From contig OX246744.1 of assembly GCA_945910005.1 (NCBI GenBank), forward strand, positions 39,237,200 to 39,301,199: DNA of 64,000 nucleotides. The letters run 5' to 3'. This DNA comes from Isoperla grammatica (Eukaryota; Arthropoda; Insecta; Plecoptera; Perlodidae). A program made the translations under genes and the position numbers. Below the pieces are notes generated by a model that saw nothing but the letters and a program-made list of their open reading frames with translations, did no database searches and was not told where the DNA came from. Of this stretch, positions 35,066 through 44,589 are shown one piece after another (the first letter of the stretch is position 1; each line of letters starts with the position of its first letter).

Positions 35066-35857
35066 TTAATCTGGGTTCGGTTTGAGATCTTGTACGTGCC
35101 AATATCCTATACTTCTATTCTTGCTGTTTTCTAATTCATATACTAATGGTGATAGTTTCTTCACAATGGTAAAAGGTCCAATGAATTTTGGTGCTAGTTT
35201 AGCGTTGAATTTGTCCGGGGCGTTTGACTGGGCGAAGTTGCGTTTGTACACCTTCTGTCCAACACTATACTGCACTGGTCTGCGGCGAAGGTTATATCGT
35301 TTGGCGCTTTGCTCGTAGGCATGCTGAAGACGTTTATTTACTTCTTGGTACACTTCTTTTAAAGTCTTTGCCTTTTGGTTTATTTCGGATCTTGATGCTA
35401 TTTCCGGTACCTCTTCTTCCGTGGCGGATATTGTTCCATATACCTTTCCTGAAATATGTTTTTCTATGGCGAAGTTAAGATACGCAGGGGTGTAGCCTGT
35501 CACCGCATGTGTTGCGGTCCGAAGTGCGTAACCTAATTTTGCCAAATGGGCATCCCACTTCGTATGCTTTTCTTCAACATATGACGCAATCATGGTTTTG
35601 ATTACTCGGTTGATTCGTTCAGTTGGGTTCACTTGGGGATGGTATTTTGCGTTAAAGAAAATATGTGATTGGTAAGTTTTTGCTAGGGCTTTCATTTCTT
35701 TCCCGGCGTACTGTGGGCCATTATCGCACACAATTATTTGTGGTGCTCCGTACATTAATATGACATCTTCCTCTATATGTCGGCAAATCCTCGTAGCCGT
35801 TGCGGACCGAAGAGGGAAGAGTAAAGTGTATTTGGTGAACCAATCTGACACTACCAA
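35066..35857 (-). CDS. Gypsy integrase core and C-terminal domain
   Basis: A 263-codon frame that continues pol after the frameshift at 35856-35865. It shows VVSDWFTKY (first catalytic Asp), CDNGPQYAG (second Asp) and NPTERINRVIKTMI (Glu), the D,D-35-E integrase core. It then continues with GQKVYKRN and KFIGPFTIVKKLS, the GPF/Y-type C-terminal module. The protein would insert the cDNA into host chromatin. Its first Met is inside the domain, so it is not an independent gene. It is separated from the rest of pol by a length change in a run of ten A bases, which may be a true mutation or an assembly error. Confidence 0.9.
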   Translation of the reverse strand: MVVSDWFTKYTLLFPLRSATATRICRHIEEDVILMYGAPQIIVCDNGPQYAGKEMKALAKTYQSHIFFNAKYHPQVNPTERINRVIKTMIASYVEEKHTKWDAHLAKLGYALRTATHAVTGYTPAYLNFAIEKHISGKVYGTISATEEEVPEIASRSEINQKAKTLKEVYQEVNKRLQHAYEQSAKRYNLRRRPVQYSVGQKVYKRNFAQSNAPDKFNAKLAPKFIGPFTIVKKLSPLVYELENSKNRSIGYWHVQDLKPNPD

Positions 35858-38208
35858 AAAAAAAATTTATTCCCTTTAGAAGAGCGCGGGAATGGTCCAA
35901 GGAGATCAGTTGAAATGAGTTGCCAGGGCTGTTCTATCTTACGGGATTTTCCCATCAGTCCGGCTGGTAATCTCTGTTCAGGTTTGTACTGAATACATAT
36001 CGTGCAATGATTTACATAGCGTCCAACATCGCTACGCATCTTGGGCCAATAGTAAAGTTGTGACATACGTTTGTATGTTTTATATATACCCAAATGACCT
36101 GATGTTGGATCATCATGACATTCTTTATAGACACACATTCGGGAGTCTTTTGGTATTACAAGTTTCCATCCATTTACATTTTTATAGAGGTTACCTTCGT
36201 CCAATCTCCATAGTGGAAATTGTAAGGGATGTTCTTGAATTTGTTTCTTCATTTTTAGGTACCATTTATCTGTTATTTCTGGTGAGATGGTTATCAAGTC
36301 AACAGGTACCGCTCGTGATAATGCATCTGGCACCAGGTGTTCACTTCCTTTCCTATGGACTATACTAAAATCATACGGTTGTAAACGAAGAGACCATCTT
36401 GACAGTTTTCCTCCGGGATCGTTCAGGTTGTGTAGCCAAAGGAGTGAATAGTGGTCTGTTATCACCGTAAAGTGGGTTCCTTCAAGGTAATGCCGATTTT
36501 TCTCTATACCCCATATCACAGCGAGACATTCTCTTTCCGTCGTAGAGAGATTGCGTTCTTGCCTTGTCAAACTCCTACTTCCATATGCGATTACGTGTTC
36601 ACCGTCTTCAAAGCTCTGTGAGAGAACCCACCCTAATCCATATGCAGAGGCATCAGTTTGCAAAACAAAGGGAAGAGTGAAATCTGGACAGCTCATTATC
36701 GGTGCCTCGACTAATTTTTCTTTCAGCAGCCGAAATGATTCTTCAGCTTCTTCACTCCATACAAATTTTTGTCGTTTTCTGGTTAATTGGGTCAGTGGAG
36801 AAATTAAAGTAGAGAAATTCGGTACAAATCTCCTATACCATGACGTAAGACCTATGAATCGACGTACTTCTTTGGCTGTAGTAGGTCGGGGATAATGGAG
36901 GATTGATTCAACCTTACTTGGGTCAACTCTCAGTCCATGACTATCAACAACGTATCCTAGATACTTGAGTTCGGATCGCCCAAAGACACATTTATCTTTA
37001 TTAATGGAAAGACCCGCTGCATGTAATCGTTTTAACACTTCTTCGAGAATTCTTAAGTGTTCCTCGATCGTTGACGTGGTTATAATTATATCGTCTAAGT
37101 ATACGAATACATATGGCTCAAGATCGGGACCAAGAATTTTATCGATGAGTCTCTGCCAGGTAGCTGGAGAGTTGTGTAGTCCAAACGGCATTCTAGTAAA
37201 ATGGAATAGACCTCTTCCAGGTACTGTAAACGCAGTTTTCTCCTTGCTACTCTCCTCGAGAGGTACTTGCCAATACGCTCTCTTTAAGTCGATTGATGAG
37301 AGAACGTTTGAATCTCGTAACCGATCTAAAATTGAGGATACGTAGGGGAGTGGATATGCATCTCGTTTTGTAACTTGGTTAACCTTCCGTAGATCTACTA
37401 CAAATCTTTTAGATCCATCCGGTTTCTCTAACAGGACGATAGGAGAAGACCATGCACTCTGTGACGGTTCAACTATACCCTGTGTTAACATTGAATCAAG
37501 TTCTTGGTTAATCAGGTTTTGTTTGGCTGGCGATACGGGATAATATCTTTGTTTGATGGGTTCTGCTGTGCCAGTGTCAATTTTATGCTTCACTAACGTT
37601 GTACATCCTAATCTGTCTTCTGTGGGAATACAATACTTGGCAAGGAACTCTTGAACTTTTCCCTGATCATTTTCCGTAAAGTTTCTTTGGATCTTGGATG
37701 TTATCCCCGAGATATAACTGAGTTCCTCCTCTCGTGAGAATTTCCATGAACCTGCGACAACGTTCGGTACTATACCCATGGTCTTCCAAAAGTCTAGTCC
37801 AAGTATCAATTCAGTCGAGACTTCAGGCACATACAATACTTCAATCAATTTAAATTCTCCTTCAATTTTCATAGGAAGCTCTATTACCCCGTTTACCTTA
37901 CATCTCTGTCCACAAGCTGTCATGATTTGCAGTGTTCCGGGTGACTGAATATTAAGGCGTAAATGTTTAAGTTTCTGGAATCCTTTTTCCCCTAACACGG
38001 ATCGACTAGCTCCAGAATCGAGTAAGCCTGGTAACATAGTTCCTAGAATATCTGTGGTTACAAATAACCGGTCATCATCTTCCTTGTTTTCTAACAGGTA
38101 GCTCAGTTTGGGTTCATTTTTCATAAAGTGTGATACTAACTTACACCAATGTTTCCATTCGTCGGTGGCCTGTTTAACTGCACGGTAATGCGTTCGACCA
38201 CTAGACAT
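35851..38208 (-). CDS. pol: Gypsy pol: protease, reverse transcriptase, RNase H, integrase zinc finger
   Basis: 785 codons. An aspartic protease motif GLLDSGASRSV lies near residue 64. The reverse transcriptase carries RFVVDLRKVNQ, MPFGLHNSPATWQRL and YLDDIII. RNase H shows QTDASAYGLG, and the HHCC integrase zinc finger is HDDPTSGHLG...CTICIQYKP. The N terminus overlaps the gag stop by one base (TAATG), so pol could be made by termination-reinitiation or by a -1 shift. The frame ends at 35851 at a stop created by the shift in the 10-A run, just where the integrase core (STDLLGPFPRSSKG) begins. Without the shift, gag and pol would both be uninterrupted. Confidence 0.93.
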   Translation of the reverse strand: MSSGRTHYRAVKQATDEWKHWCKLVSHFMKNEPKLSYLLENKEDDDRLFVTTDILGTMLPGLLDSGASRSVLGEKGFQKLKHLRLNIQSPGTLQIMTACGQRCKVNGVIELPMKIEGEFKLIEVLYVPEVSTELILGLDFWKTMGIVPNVVAGSWKFSREEELSYISGITSKIQRNFTENDQGKVQEFLAKYCIPTEDRLGCTTLVKHKIDTGTAEPIKQRYYPVSPAKQNLINQELDSMLTQGIVEPSQSAWSSPIVLLEKPDGSKRFVVDLRKVNQVTKRDAYPLPYVSSILDRLRDSNVLSSIDLKRAYWQVPLEESSKEKTAFTVPGRGLFHFTRMPFGLHNSPATWQRLIDKILGPDLEPYVFVYLDDIIITTSTIEEHLRILEEVLKRLHAAGLSINKDKCVFGRSELKYLGYVVDSHGLRVDPSKVESILHYPRPTTAKEVRRFIGLTSWYRRFVPNFSTLISPLTQLTRKRQKFVWSEEAEESFRLLKEKLVEAPIMSCPDFTLPFVLQTDASAYGLGWVLSQSFEDGEHVIAYGSRSLTRQERNLSTTERECLAVIWGIEKNRHYLEGTHFTVITDHYSLLWLHNLNDPGGKLSRWSLRLQPYDFSIVHRKGSEHLVPDALSRAVPVDLITISPEITDKWYLKMKKQIQEHPLQFPLWRLDEGNLYKNVNGWKLVIPKDSRMCVYKECHDDPTSGHLGIYKTYKRMSQLYYWPKMRSDVGRYVNHCTICIQYKPEQRLPAGLMGKSRKIEQPWQLISTDLLGPFPRSSKGNKFFFW

Positions 38209-39491
38209 TACCGGTGCTCGTTTCCCTGTTTATTACACCGTGGGCACGTAGCAATATATACATCAGCGTATCCACATTTAAAACAGAATCTCGACGGCGG
38301 TTCTCGGCACGATCTAAATCCATGTCCTACTTTTTTACAATTCCAACACGCGGATTTCCGTGACGCCTGTTTAGAGGGTTGATCTACATTAGGTGATCTT
38401 CCTACTTCTTGAGGGGTGGTTTTTGATGTTTCTACGGTAGAAATATGGAATTTAGACGTACAGTATGCAAGGTCTGGTTCGAGTGGCGGTATCTTTTTGT
38501 TGGTGACTGGTCTTTGAAATCGCTCAACCAAAAGTTTTCCTCGCTCTAGCTGACGGCATACCTCTAGCAGATCATAAATTGATTCTATTTTCTGTAGGGC
38601 CAAACGATCTATAAAATATGGATCAATATTTTTTCTCAAAATTTTAAGTTTGTCCGCTTCCTCAACTCTTCCTGGTAAACGTGCAAATAAATTTTCCATG
38701 GTTGCTAAATATAAGCCAATTCGTTCATCTGGACCTTGTGTCCTTACTCGTATTTCGTCCCATAACTGTTCTTCATAGTCAGGCGGTTGAAATTCTTTTC
38801 TTAAAGAAATTAGAAGTTCATCCCAATCGTGTACCTCTCGTCTAATTGCGCGAAACCATATCATTGCAGAGCCTTTGAAAAGATCGATCGCCGAATCCCA
38901 TAATTCTTCTTTGCTAATTTGACGAGCTATCCTTAATTCGTCTACTCGTTCAATGAATGCGTTTACACTTATGCCCCTAGGATCTCCATTAAAACTGATA
39001 TCCCACTTACACACAGGAATCTTAGTTTTCGTATAACTGCTTTCAGGTGCAACGGTTGCTGTATGTACTATACTCGTCGGATTTTCTCGACCAATTAATT
39101 GTCGTGAATTTTCAAGTGACTCATAATTGTCTAAAGCCATTGTTAATATAGTTGACCGTGCTGCATTAATCGCATCATCGCCCGAAATACGTTTAGCGCG
39201 TTCAAACACGTGGTCTAATTTTACTTCCATCTTCTCAATGTCACTAGAGGTACTATCGTTATTAATTGCTTGAAGAAGATTCTCGATATCTGTTAACTTG
39301 GTCGAACATATTTTTAATTCGTCGTTAGCGTCACGTCTTACTGGCGGATAGTTTCCTGTTTTGCCTTCTTTTTCAATTTTAAGAAACTGACGTAGCCGTT
39401 TGCGCATAGAATCGACTGTTGGTAACCCTGTTACACCTCTTACTTCTAATTCGTATTCTAGTTCATCGCGTAATAAACGATAAACTGCCAT
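38208..39491 (-). CDS. gag: Gypsy gag polyprotein
   Basis: 427 codons from an ATG in good context (taccATGg on minus). The middle region is a retrotransposon capsid-type helical domain (DLFKGSAMIWFRA, LRKEFQPPDYEEQLWDEI). The C terminus has one CCHC knuckle, CWNCKKVGHGFRSC, and a second cysteine cluster CFKCGYADVYIATCPRC. It would form the particle and bind element RNA. The stop codon TAA shares its last base with the pol ATG. Confidence 0.9.
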   Translation of the reverse strand: MAVYRLLRDELEYELEVRGVTGLPTVDSMRKRLRQFLKIEKEGKTGNYPPVRRDANDELKICSTKLTDIENLLQAINNDSTSSDIEKMEVKLDHVFERAKRISGDDAINAARSTILTMALDNYESLENSRQLIGRENPTSIVHTATVAPESSYTKTKIPVCKWDISFNGDPRGISVNAFIERVDELRIARQISKEELWDSAIDLFKGSAMIWFRAIRREVHDWDELLISLRKEFQPPDYEEQLWDEIRVRTQGPDERIGLYLATMENLFARLPGRVEEADKLKILRKNIDPYFIDRLALQKIESIYDLLEVCRQLERGKLLVERFQRPVTNKKIPPLEPDLAYCTSKFHISTVETSKTTPQEVGRSPNVDQPSKQASRKSACWNCKKVGHGFRSCREPPSRFCFKCGYADVYIATCPRCNKQGNEHR

Positions 39492-39652
39492 GGTAACAAT
39501 TTGGTTTTAATTATTACCGCAATAATGTTCTTAAATTGGTCACCATTCAATAAACAGTTAAACAATACATTCAAGATGTACAGTTTTGTAAACAAACTAA
39601 AGTTCACTAAACCATTCAATAAACCTGCAGAGCTGCACAGATTGGTAAACAG

Positions 39653-40124
39653 TTCTAAAGTTCTTGTCTTTTTAACCTGAGCCCGGCGTTTGGCAGAATC
39701 AAAGCGCGCAGAGCGCCGCCTCTTCTATTGTGTCACGTTGTAAACATGTTACAGTTTGACAGCCGAAGTGCATCTCTGCGCAAAGTACAGTCACAATCAT
39801 CCACTGTGTAGTTGGCACTGTTTTTTGTATAATGATGAAATTGATGGAGCGAGAGGGTAATCGATACGTTAGTGCTTGTGATGTTATGCACAGCGAGAAG
39901 AGTATGCCAAGTAGTCCTACACCCAGTTTTCTGTTGACGTTCGTTACTGAAGGTGGTTCACTAGCAGCGGACAAATATGTATTGGATGTGATTGTACTTC
40001 GGTGTTCCGGGGAGGCCCATCCTACCCGTCAAATTAGAAAGGTTTACAATAGAGCAGGCGACATCCTATTTTCTTTGAACTCGCAAAACGCCGGGCTCAG
40101 GTTAAAAAGACAAGAACTTTAGAA
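39653..40124. mobile_element. TIR-bounded 472-bp segment in the Gypsy leader
   Basis: The inverted repeats read ttctaaagttcttgtctttt and onward for about 37 bp in total (to ccggcgttt), and face each other at 39653 and 40124. The segment lies between the primer-binding site and gag. It may be a MITE inserted in this Gypsy copy. No clear target duplication is visible, so it could instead be part of the family leader. Open frames inside on both strands (about 90 codons) match nothing I know. Confidence 0.6.
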
Positions 40125-40400
40125 TAATTGTTCCACAAAAAAAATATTGCAGACAGTAAGTTGCACCTAAATAATAATTATCAGCTCTCTGATTGCAATA
40201 AAGTAGGAATATAGTACATAATACAATTATAACCATATGTTTACAATAGGGTACTTATACAATACAAATTTATTTACAAATCTACCCAATCTCCACGTCT
40301 TGTCTAAATGAAACATGCAGTCATGATTCTCAATGAGTAGGCCTAACTGACAAATGAATTCCTGTTGGGACGTATTGGTAAGCGGAATTTCTTTCGAGTG

Positions 40401-40418
40401 CCTTAACGTTGGGCGCCA
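40401..40418 (-). other. tRNA-Lys primer-binding site
   Basis: Four bases inside the 5' LTR the minus strand reads TGGCGCCCAACGTTAAGG. The first 13 bases are complementary to the 3' end of tRNA-Lys(CTT) including CCA. The rest diverges. Confidence 0.75.
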
Positions 40419-40422
40419 TTTT

Positions 40423-41379
40423 TGTTACACCCGTATTTGACGGGAACAATACATGTTGACCTGCATGGCCGGGCAAAGCATCTAATCGGGGTGGGCGTGG
40501 GTTGTTTTCTTCAAGAGTGGAGAATGGGTAGGATGGGCGCCACGTAATTGAGTTTGTTGAAGGAAACCAATCACGAACAAAATCCTTCTCAATATTTTGA
40601 TATTGAATATTAATATATTGTACCAAGATTATAAGATAACATAATATAAACATAAACAACATAAACAACAAATTTTCTTGTGTTTTCACGGTTAAGTTCA
40701 CTTTCATCTAGATAATAGTAATCATGTGTATACCATTGAATAATTGACTAAGTTATGTACATTAATACTTATAGTATCGATCTTTTCGCTAATATCTATC
40801 TTGATTGTAACTGTTATTGTCTGGCTATAGATGTGACGTATCGTACTGTTGTTTACACTCGACGCGGTGACGCGCGAGTGTGTGTATTGTAGGGGAGAGC
40901 TAGTTCGTCTGCTAGAAGAAGTGCTCTTCTTCTGATACTTAGCACTGAAACCAAAAAAACGGGCGTTTCAGTGTTGGGCCATTTCTTCTACACGCCAAAC
41001 TTTTAATAGTCTATAATTTGGCAACAGATCTTACCTTCTATCAATGACTCGTGGAATGAACGGCGGCTGTATTGACGTGGAAACTTCTCAAATTGCTCCG
41101 ATATATTTTATCGATCACAGGTAAACGAAAGTAATTCACCGAAAGTTCGAATCTACTCCTATTTTACACTGGTATATTTTTGAGTCCTCGTAGAAACCTT
41201 TGCGTAGATCGCCGCTCCACCGCGATCTGTCCTCGTGGTCGTTGGTCTGTCGAGAGAGTGACTGCTGACTGACTGGTTCCTCCCCTCGATTCGCTCTTAT
41301 CAGTGTTGACGTGTAATTCATGTATAGTTCGAGGCTGGTAATTCTAGGTACACTTTGTGGCGCAAACCCTGGCGTCACA
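40423..41379 (-). repeat. 5' LTR of the Gypsy element
   Basis: 957 bp, the promoter-bearing LTR for the minus-strand transcript. It is followed on the far side by the target duplication taat and unrelated AT-rich DNA. Confidence 0.95.
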
Positions 41380-41548
41380 TAATAATGAATAAAAAAATAA
41401 AAAATTATAATAAGAATCCGTTTTTCTTCCACCTCCAAATTCATAGAGAAGTTTCTATCAGAAGTTTTTATAGTTGAACATCCGTTCTTGTTGTGATACA
41501 TGTGTGCAGGTATGTCCCCATGTGCGTTAGGCTAATCCTTACAATACA

Positions 41549-41585
41549 AAGCAATGCAATGCAATGCAATGCAATGCAATGCAAT
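41549..41585 (+). repeat. (GCAAT)n pentanucleotide microsatellite
   Basis: About seven tandem gcaat units. Confidence 0.9.
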
Positions 41586-41802
41586 AAAATACAATATTTC
41601 TTTACTTTGTTGTATTGTAACACACAAAAGTACAAAAGAAAAATAGCGAGGTTCAATTACAAAGTTCTTCCACCTAACCGTATGGCAGAAAGAAGTAAGA
41701 AATAATATTAATAAAAGTAAGAAATGAGTTAGTAGTATGTACATAAGATCTCACATAAATTGTAGAAAGGGTTCTCTAGGAGGAACATGCTTTATTCTTG
41801 AA

Positions 41803-42192
41803 ATATTCTTCTTGGTGATTCTGGCCCGGCCTTTGTTTTTGTATCAGCTACACAATGGGTTTAAAAGCTAAGAAAATATATATATATATTTTGATGATCC
41901 TTATTCGATTTTTTTGATAATGATTAAATTATAAATGTAATAACAAACTGTCAACGTTTTAAATCCATTGTTTAAGGTGCATTCACAATCTTTACTAGTA
42001 CGATGGTTTAATGATTAAGACGAAGACAAACCTTAGTCACAGCCAATCAGAGCGCAGTATTCTCCCTCCCAGCCAATGAAAGAAGCCTGTGGCTTAGTCT
42101 TAATCATTAAACCATAGTACTAGTAAAGATTGTGAATGCACCTTTAGCCGATACAAAACCAAAGACAGGACCAGAATCACTCTTTCAATATT
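41803..42192. mobile_element. Inverted-repeat element split by a Harbinger-like MITE
   Basis: The arms gtgattctggcccggcctttg at 41815 and its diverged complement at 42152-42185 face each other, about 45 bp each. Between them lies the MITE at 41975-42143. The ends and TSD of the outer element are not defined. Confidence 0.55.
41975..42143. mobile_element. PIF/Harbinger-like MITE, TTA TSD
   Basis: A 169-bp element. The inverted termini aggtgcattcacaatcttta extend to about 45 bp, and TTA is duplicated at 41972-41974 and 42144-42146. A TTA target is typical of PIF/Harbinger. Confidence 0.85.
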
Positions 42193-43253
42193 TGGAAGCG
42201 TGCTCATGATATAATAAAAAATATTAATTTTGGGCCTTTTAATATACCTTGTTGTTTATTGAACATTCATTTACTTGACCTCGACAAGAAAATGTTGCGC
42301 CCCTCATTTATGGTTCGGTTCTTCTATAGGCCTAATAGTATTATCATTGGTTGAACCCCCCCCCCCCCCCCCCAACCTTCCGAGTTCTGTTAAGTTTGGA
42401 AAACAGGGCATAACGTTTCAATAGTGATAGTGACCAATCGCATTGAAATGATACCACAATTTGAAGTCATTATTTAAAGTGACGCATGTGACAACTACCA
42501 ACATAAGTCTAGTTGTATCCCGTTCTTTCTCCTGCCTCAGGTATTGCAGTGATAATATCGCTCGCATGTTGTCAGACGTGGTGGGGTCGCATTCCATTCA
42601 CGGTCGGTGCAGTCAATACAGTGGACAATAACAATGCATGCTATCGGGCAATCTCGAGTGAATACCGTTGAAGTAGACCGTTTGGAGCGACCGTCTCTTC
42701 TAGGAATTTTAGGGGACACCTCGCTTCTTACGGCGGGGCCAGTATACAGGGTTATAGGTACTTACTGCATTATTTACACAATACAAACAGTTGGAACTTT
42801 AATAAAAATCCAACAACAAAAATATTTTGACAACAATTAACTTCTTACAACGGATGTGTGGTAGTCAGATTCATTCAATCATAAGAGCGGAGCGTACCTT
42901 AACTCTTACGTTATAGAATTTTGTTACGTTGTGAAAAGAAAATGTAAATTCAACATTTAGTTTACAAAACTATAGGCCTAGACCAATAATTTTATTTATA
43001 TCCATTGTATTTGTAGATCTATTTATTTCACATAGGCTAGTTTGTCATCAGTATGACTGTGACAACGTTAAATACATTTATCATTGAGCGTGTAGGGCTT
43101 ACCAAACCACAGCGCAATGCAATTCCTGAATTAAGAAAAATCTTACTCATTGGGGCCGATTAAAAGCAATTTCAATATCTTGTGCGGGCTGTATGAAAAG
43201 AAGCCGCAAGCCGCATGCGGCCCGCAGTATGGCCCGTACTTTGGACATCACTG
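42193..43253. other. Intergenic DNA
   Basis: A C run lies at 42357-42373. The end ggcccgtactttggacatcactg (to 43253) looks like a hAT 3' terminus, but I could not find its partner. No gene is supported. Confidence 0.35.
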
Positions 43254-43957
43254 CTGTAGAGCGTTTGGAGAAACGCGTTAAGACGCTTCAGGCGCGTCGA
43301 CCAATCAAATTGTGAGTTTGCTGCTTCAGCCGTGGTGCACGCAAAACGAACCCATGCAACAATGCAAAACGTTTATTTCCTGTGTATTGATCGACAACGG
43401 AATCTAGCATACAAACCACATTTCTTTCATCAACGTTTCGATGTAGGCCTAAACGAGAGCTGCAATTTGTCTCAGCCAAGTAGGCCCAACGAAAATGTAT
43501 TCGTAAACGACTTGATTAGTCATTCATTACAGATACATTAAAGATTACGAACATGTTGTGACATATTTTATCATGTTGTTTTGGGGGTCGCACCAGGACT
43601 CCAAAGATTGCGCTACTGCAAACACTTCTGACACGCGTAACTGCGCCTTAGACAAATGTAATAAAATGTCCATATGCTCAATGTAACTGTGATGGAACAT
43701 TTAATCAATCCGTTTACAAATACAATATCGCTATATGGCAGAGACAAATTGCAGCTGTTGTTTACCTCAAAATTTGGTTTGTTTTATATAGGATATGCCT
43801 AAATGGATTCCGTCCTTGATCAAAACACTGGAAATAAATACGTTTTGCATTGTTGGATGGGTTCGTTTTGCGTGCACCACAGCTGAAGCGGCAAACTTGC
43901 AATCTGATTGGTCGACGCGCCTGATGCGTGTGACGCTTCAGCACAAACGTTCTACAG
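43254..43957. mobile_element. Foldback DNA element with about 150-bp inverted arms
   Basis: The arms begin ctgtaga-cgtttg and share gcgcgtcgaccaatca, cgtggtgcacgcaaaacgaa and caacaatgcaaaacgt, at 43254-43415 and, inverted, 43800-43957. The divergence is about 10-15% by eye. There is no ORF or clear TSD. The family is undetermined. Confidence 0.75.
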
Positions 43958-43979
43958 TAATGGGAGCTTTAGGTATTTA

Positions 43980-44410
43980 CTCTTAACCCTAGATATTTGT
44001 ACGAACAGCTTGTGGCTGACTAGGCCTATGCCCAAGGCCAAGGGGGTAAGCCTTCGCCTTTGTACTTCCGAGTCCGTTGCCAAAATAGGCTTGGGCTTTT
44101 GTACATAGGCTAGGCCAGGTAAGCTGGACCCTAGTAGGCCTAGGCATAGCCACAGACTGGTTGTACAAAAGCGTGGGCCTAGGTCGTAAGCCTTTGTACG
44201 TCGGGCCTTTAGCTGAACCAGAAGTCTAGGCCTAGGCGTAGGCTTATGCCCAAGGCCGCTGGGTTTGAAATTGTTAGGACCTAGGCCAACGCCTTTGCAC
44301 GTCGTGTGGCTAGGCTAGGTAGCTTAGCCTAGGCCTAGGCCTAGCGTTATTAATCTATCGCACATTAAGATGTTACTAGGCCTAGGCCTAGGCCATTACC
44401 TGAAAGAAAC
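43980..44410. repeat. Cluster of TAGGCC/CCTAGG motifs
   Basis: Dense taggcctaggcc and aagcctttgtac-type repeats, like the clusters at 14600 and 60400. The sub-motif gccttTGTAC/GTACAaa also recurs (44050, 44096, 44160, 44192). Confidence 0.7.
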
Positions 44411-44589
44411 TTACAGCATAAAACCCCAACAAATCTTCATCCAAAGTCCAAACCAGCAAGAGACGATCCAACAGAGAGCAAGGGCGTCTTCTTCAGACGA
44501 GAAATGCATGCACTTGCAAATGCAATTGCAACAGATGAGCGGAAGAAACTAGAAAGTGAAAGATTAGATAAGATAAGATAAGATTTAAC

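Larger units (their letters stand above)
34060..41379 (-). mobile_element. Ty3/Gypsy LTR retrotransposon (7.3 kb), minus-strand
   Basis: Two 957-bp direct repeats (34060-35016 and 40423-41379) bound gag and pol. The LTRs have TGT...ACA ends, and a 4-bp target duplication taat lies outside both. Only one difference between the LTRs was noted (34712 g versus 41075 a), pointing to a very recent insertion. The order protease-RT-RNase H-integrase places it in Ty3/Gypsy (Metaviridae). No env-like ORF is seen. There are two defects: a frameshift in a 10-A run between the RNase H/zinc part and the integrase core, and a 472-bp TIR-bounded segment in the leader between primer site and gag. Confidence 0.95.

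Noticed and set aside
43195..43253. hAT-like terminus (ggcccgtactttggacatcactg)
   Set aside because: No matching left end or TSD was found in the window, so no element was called.
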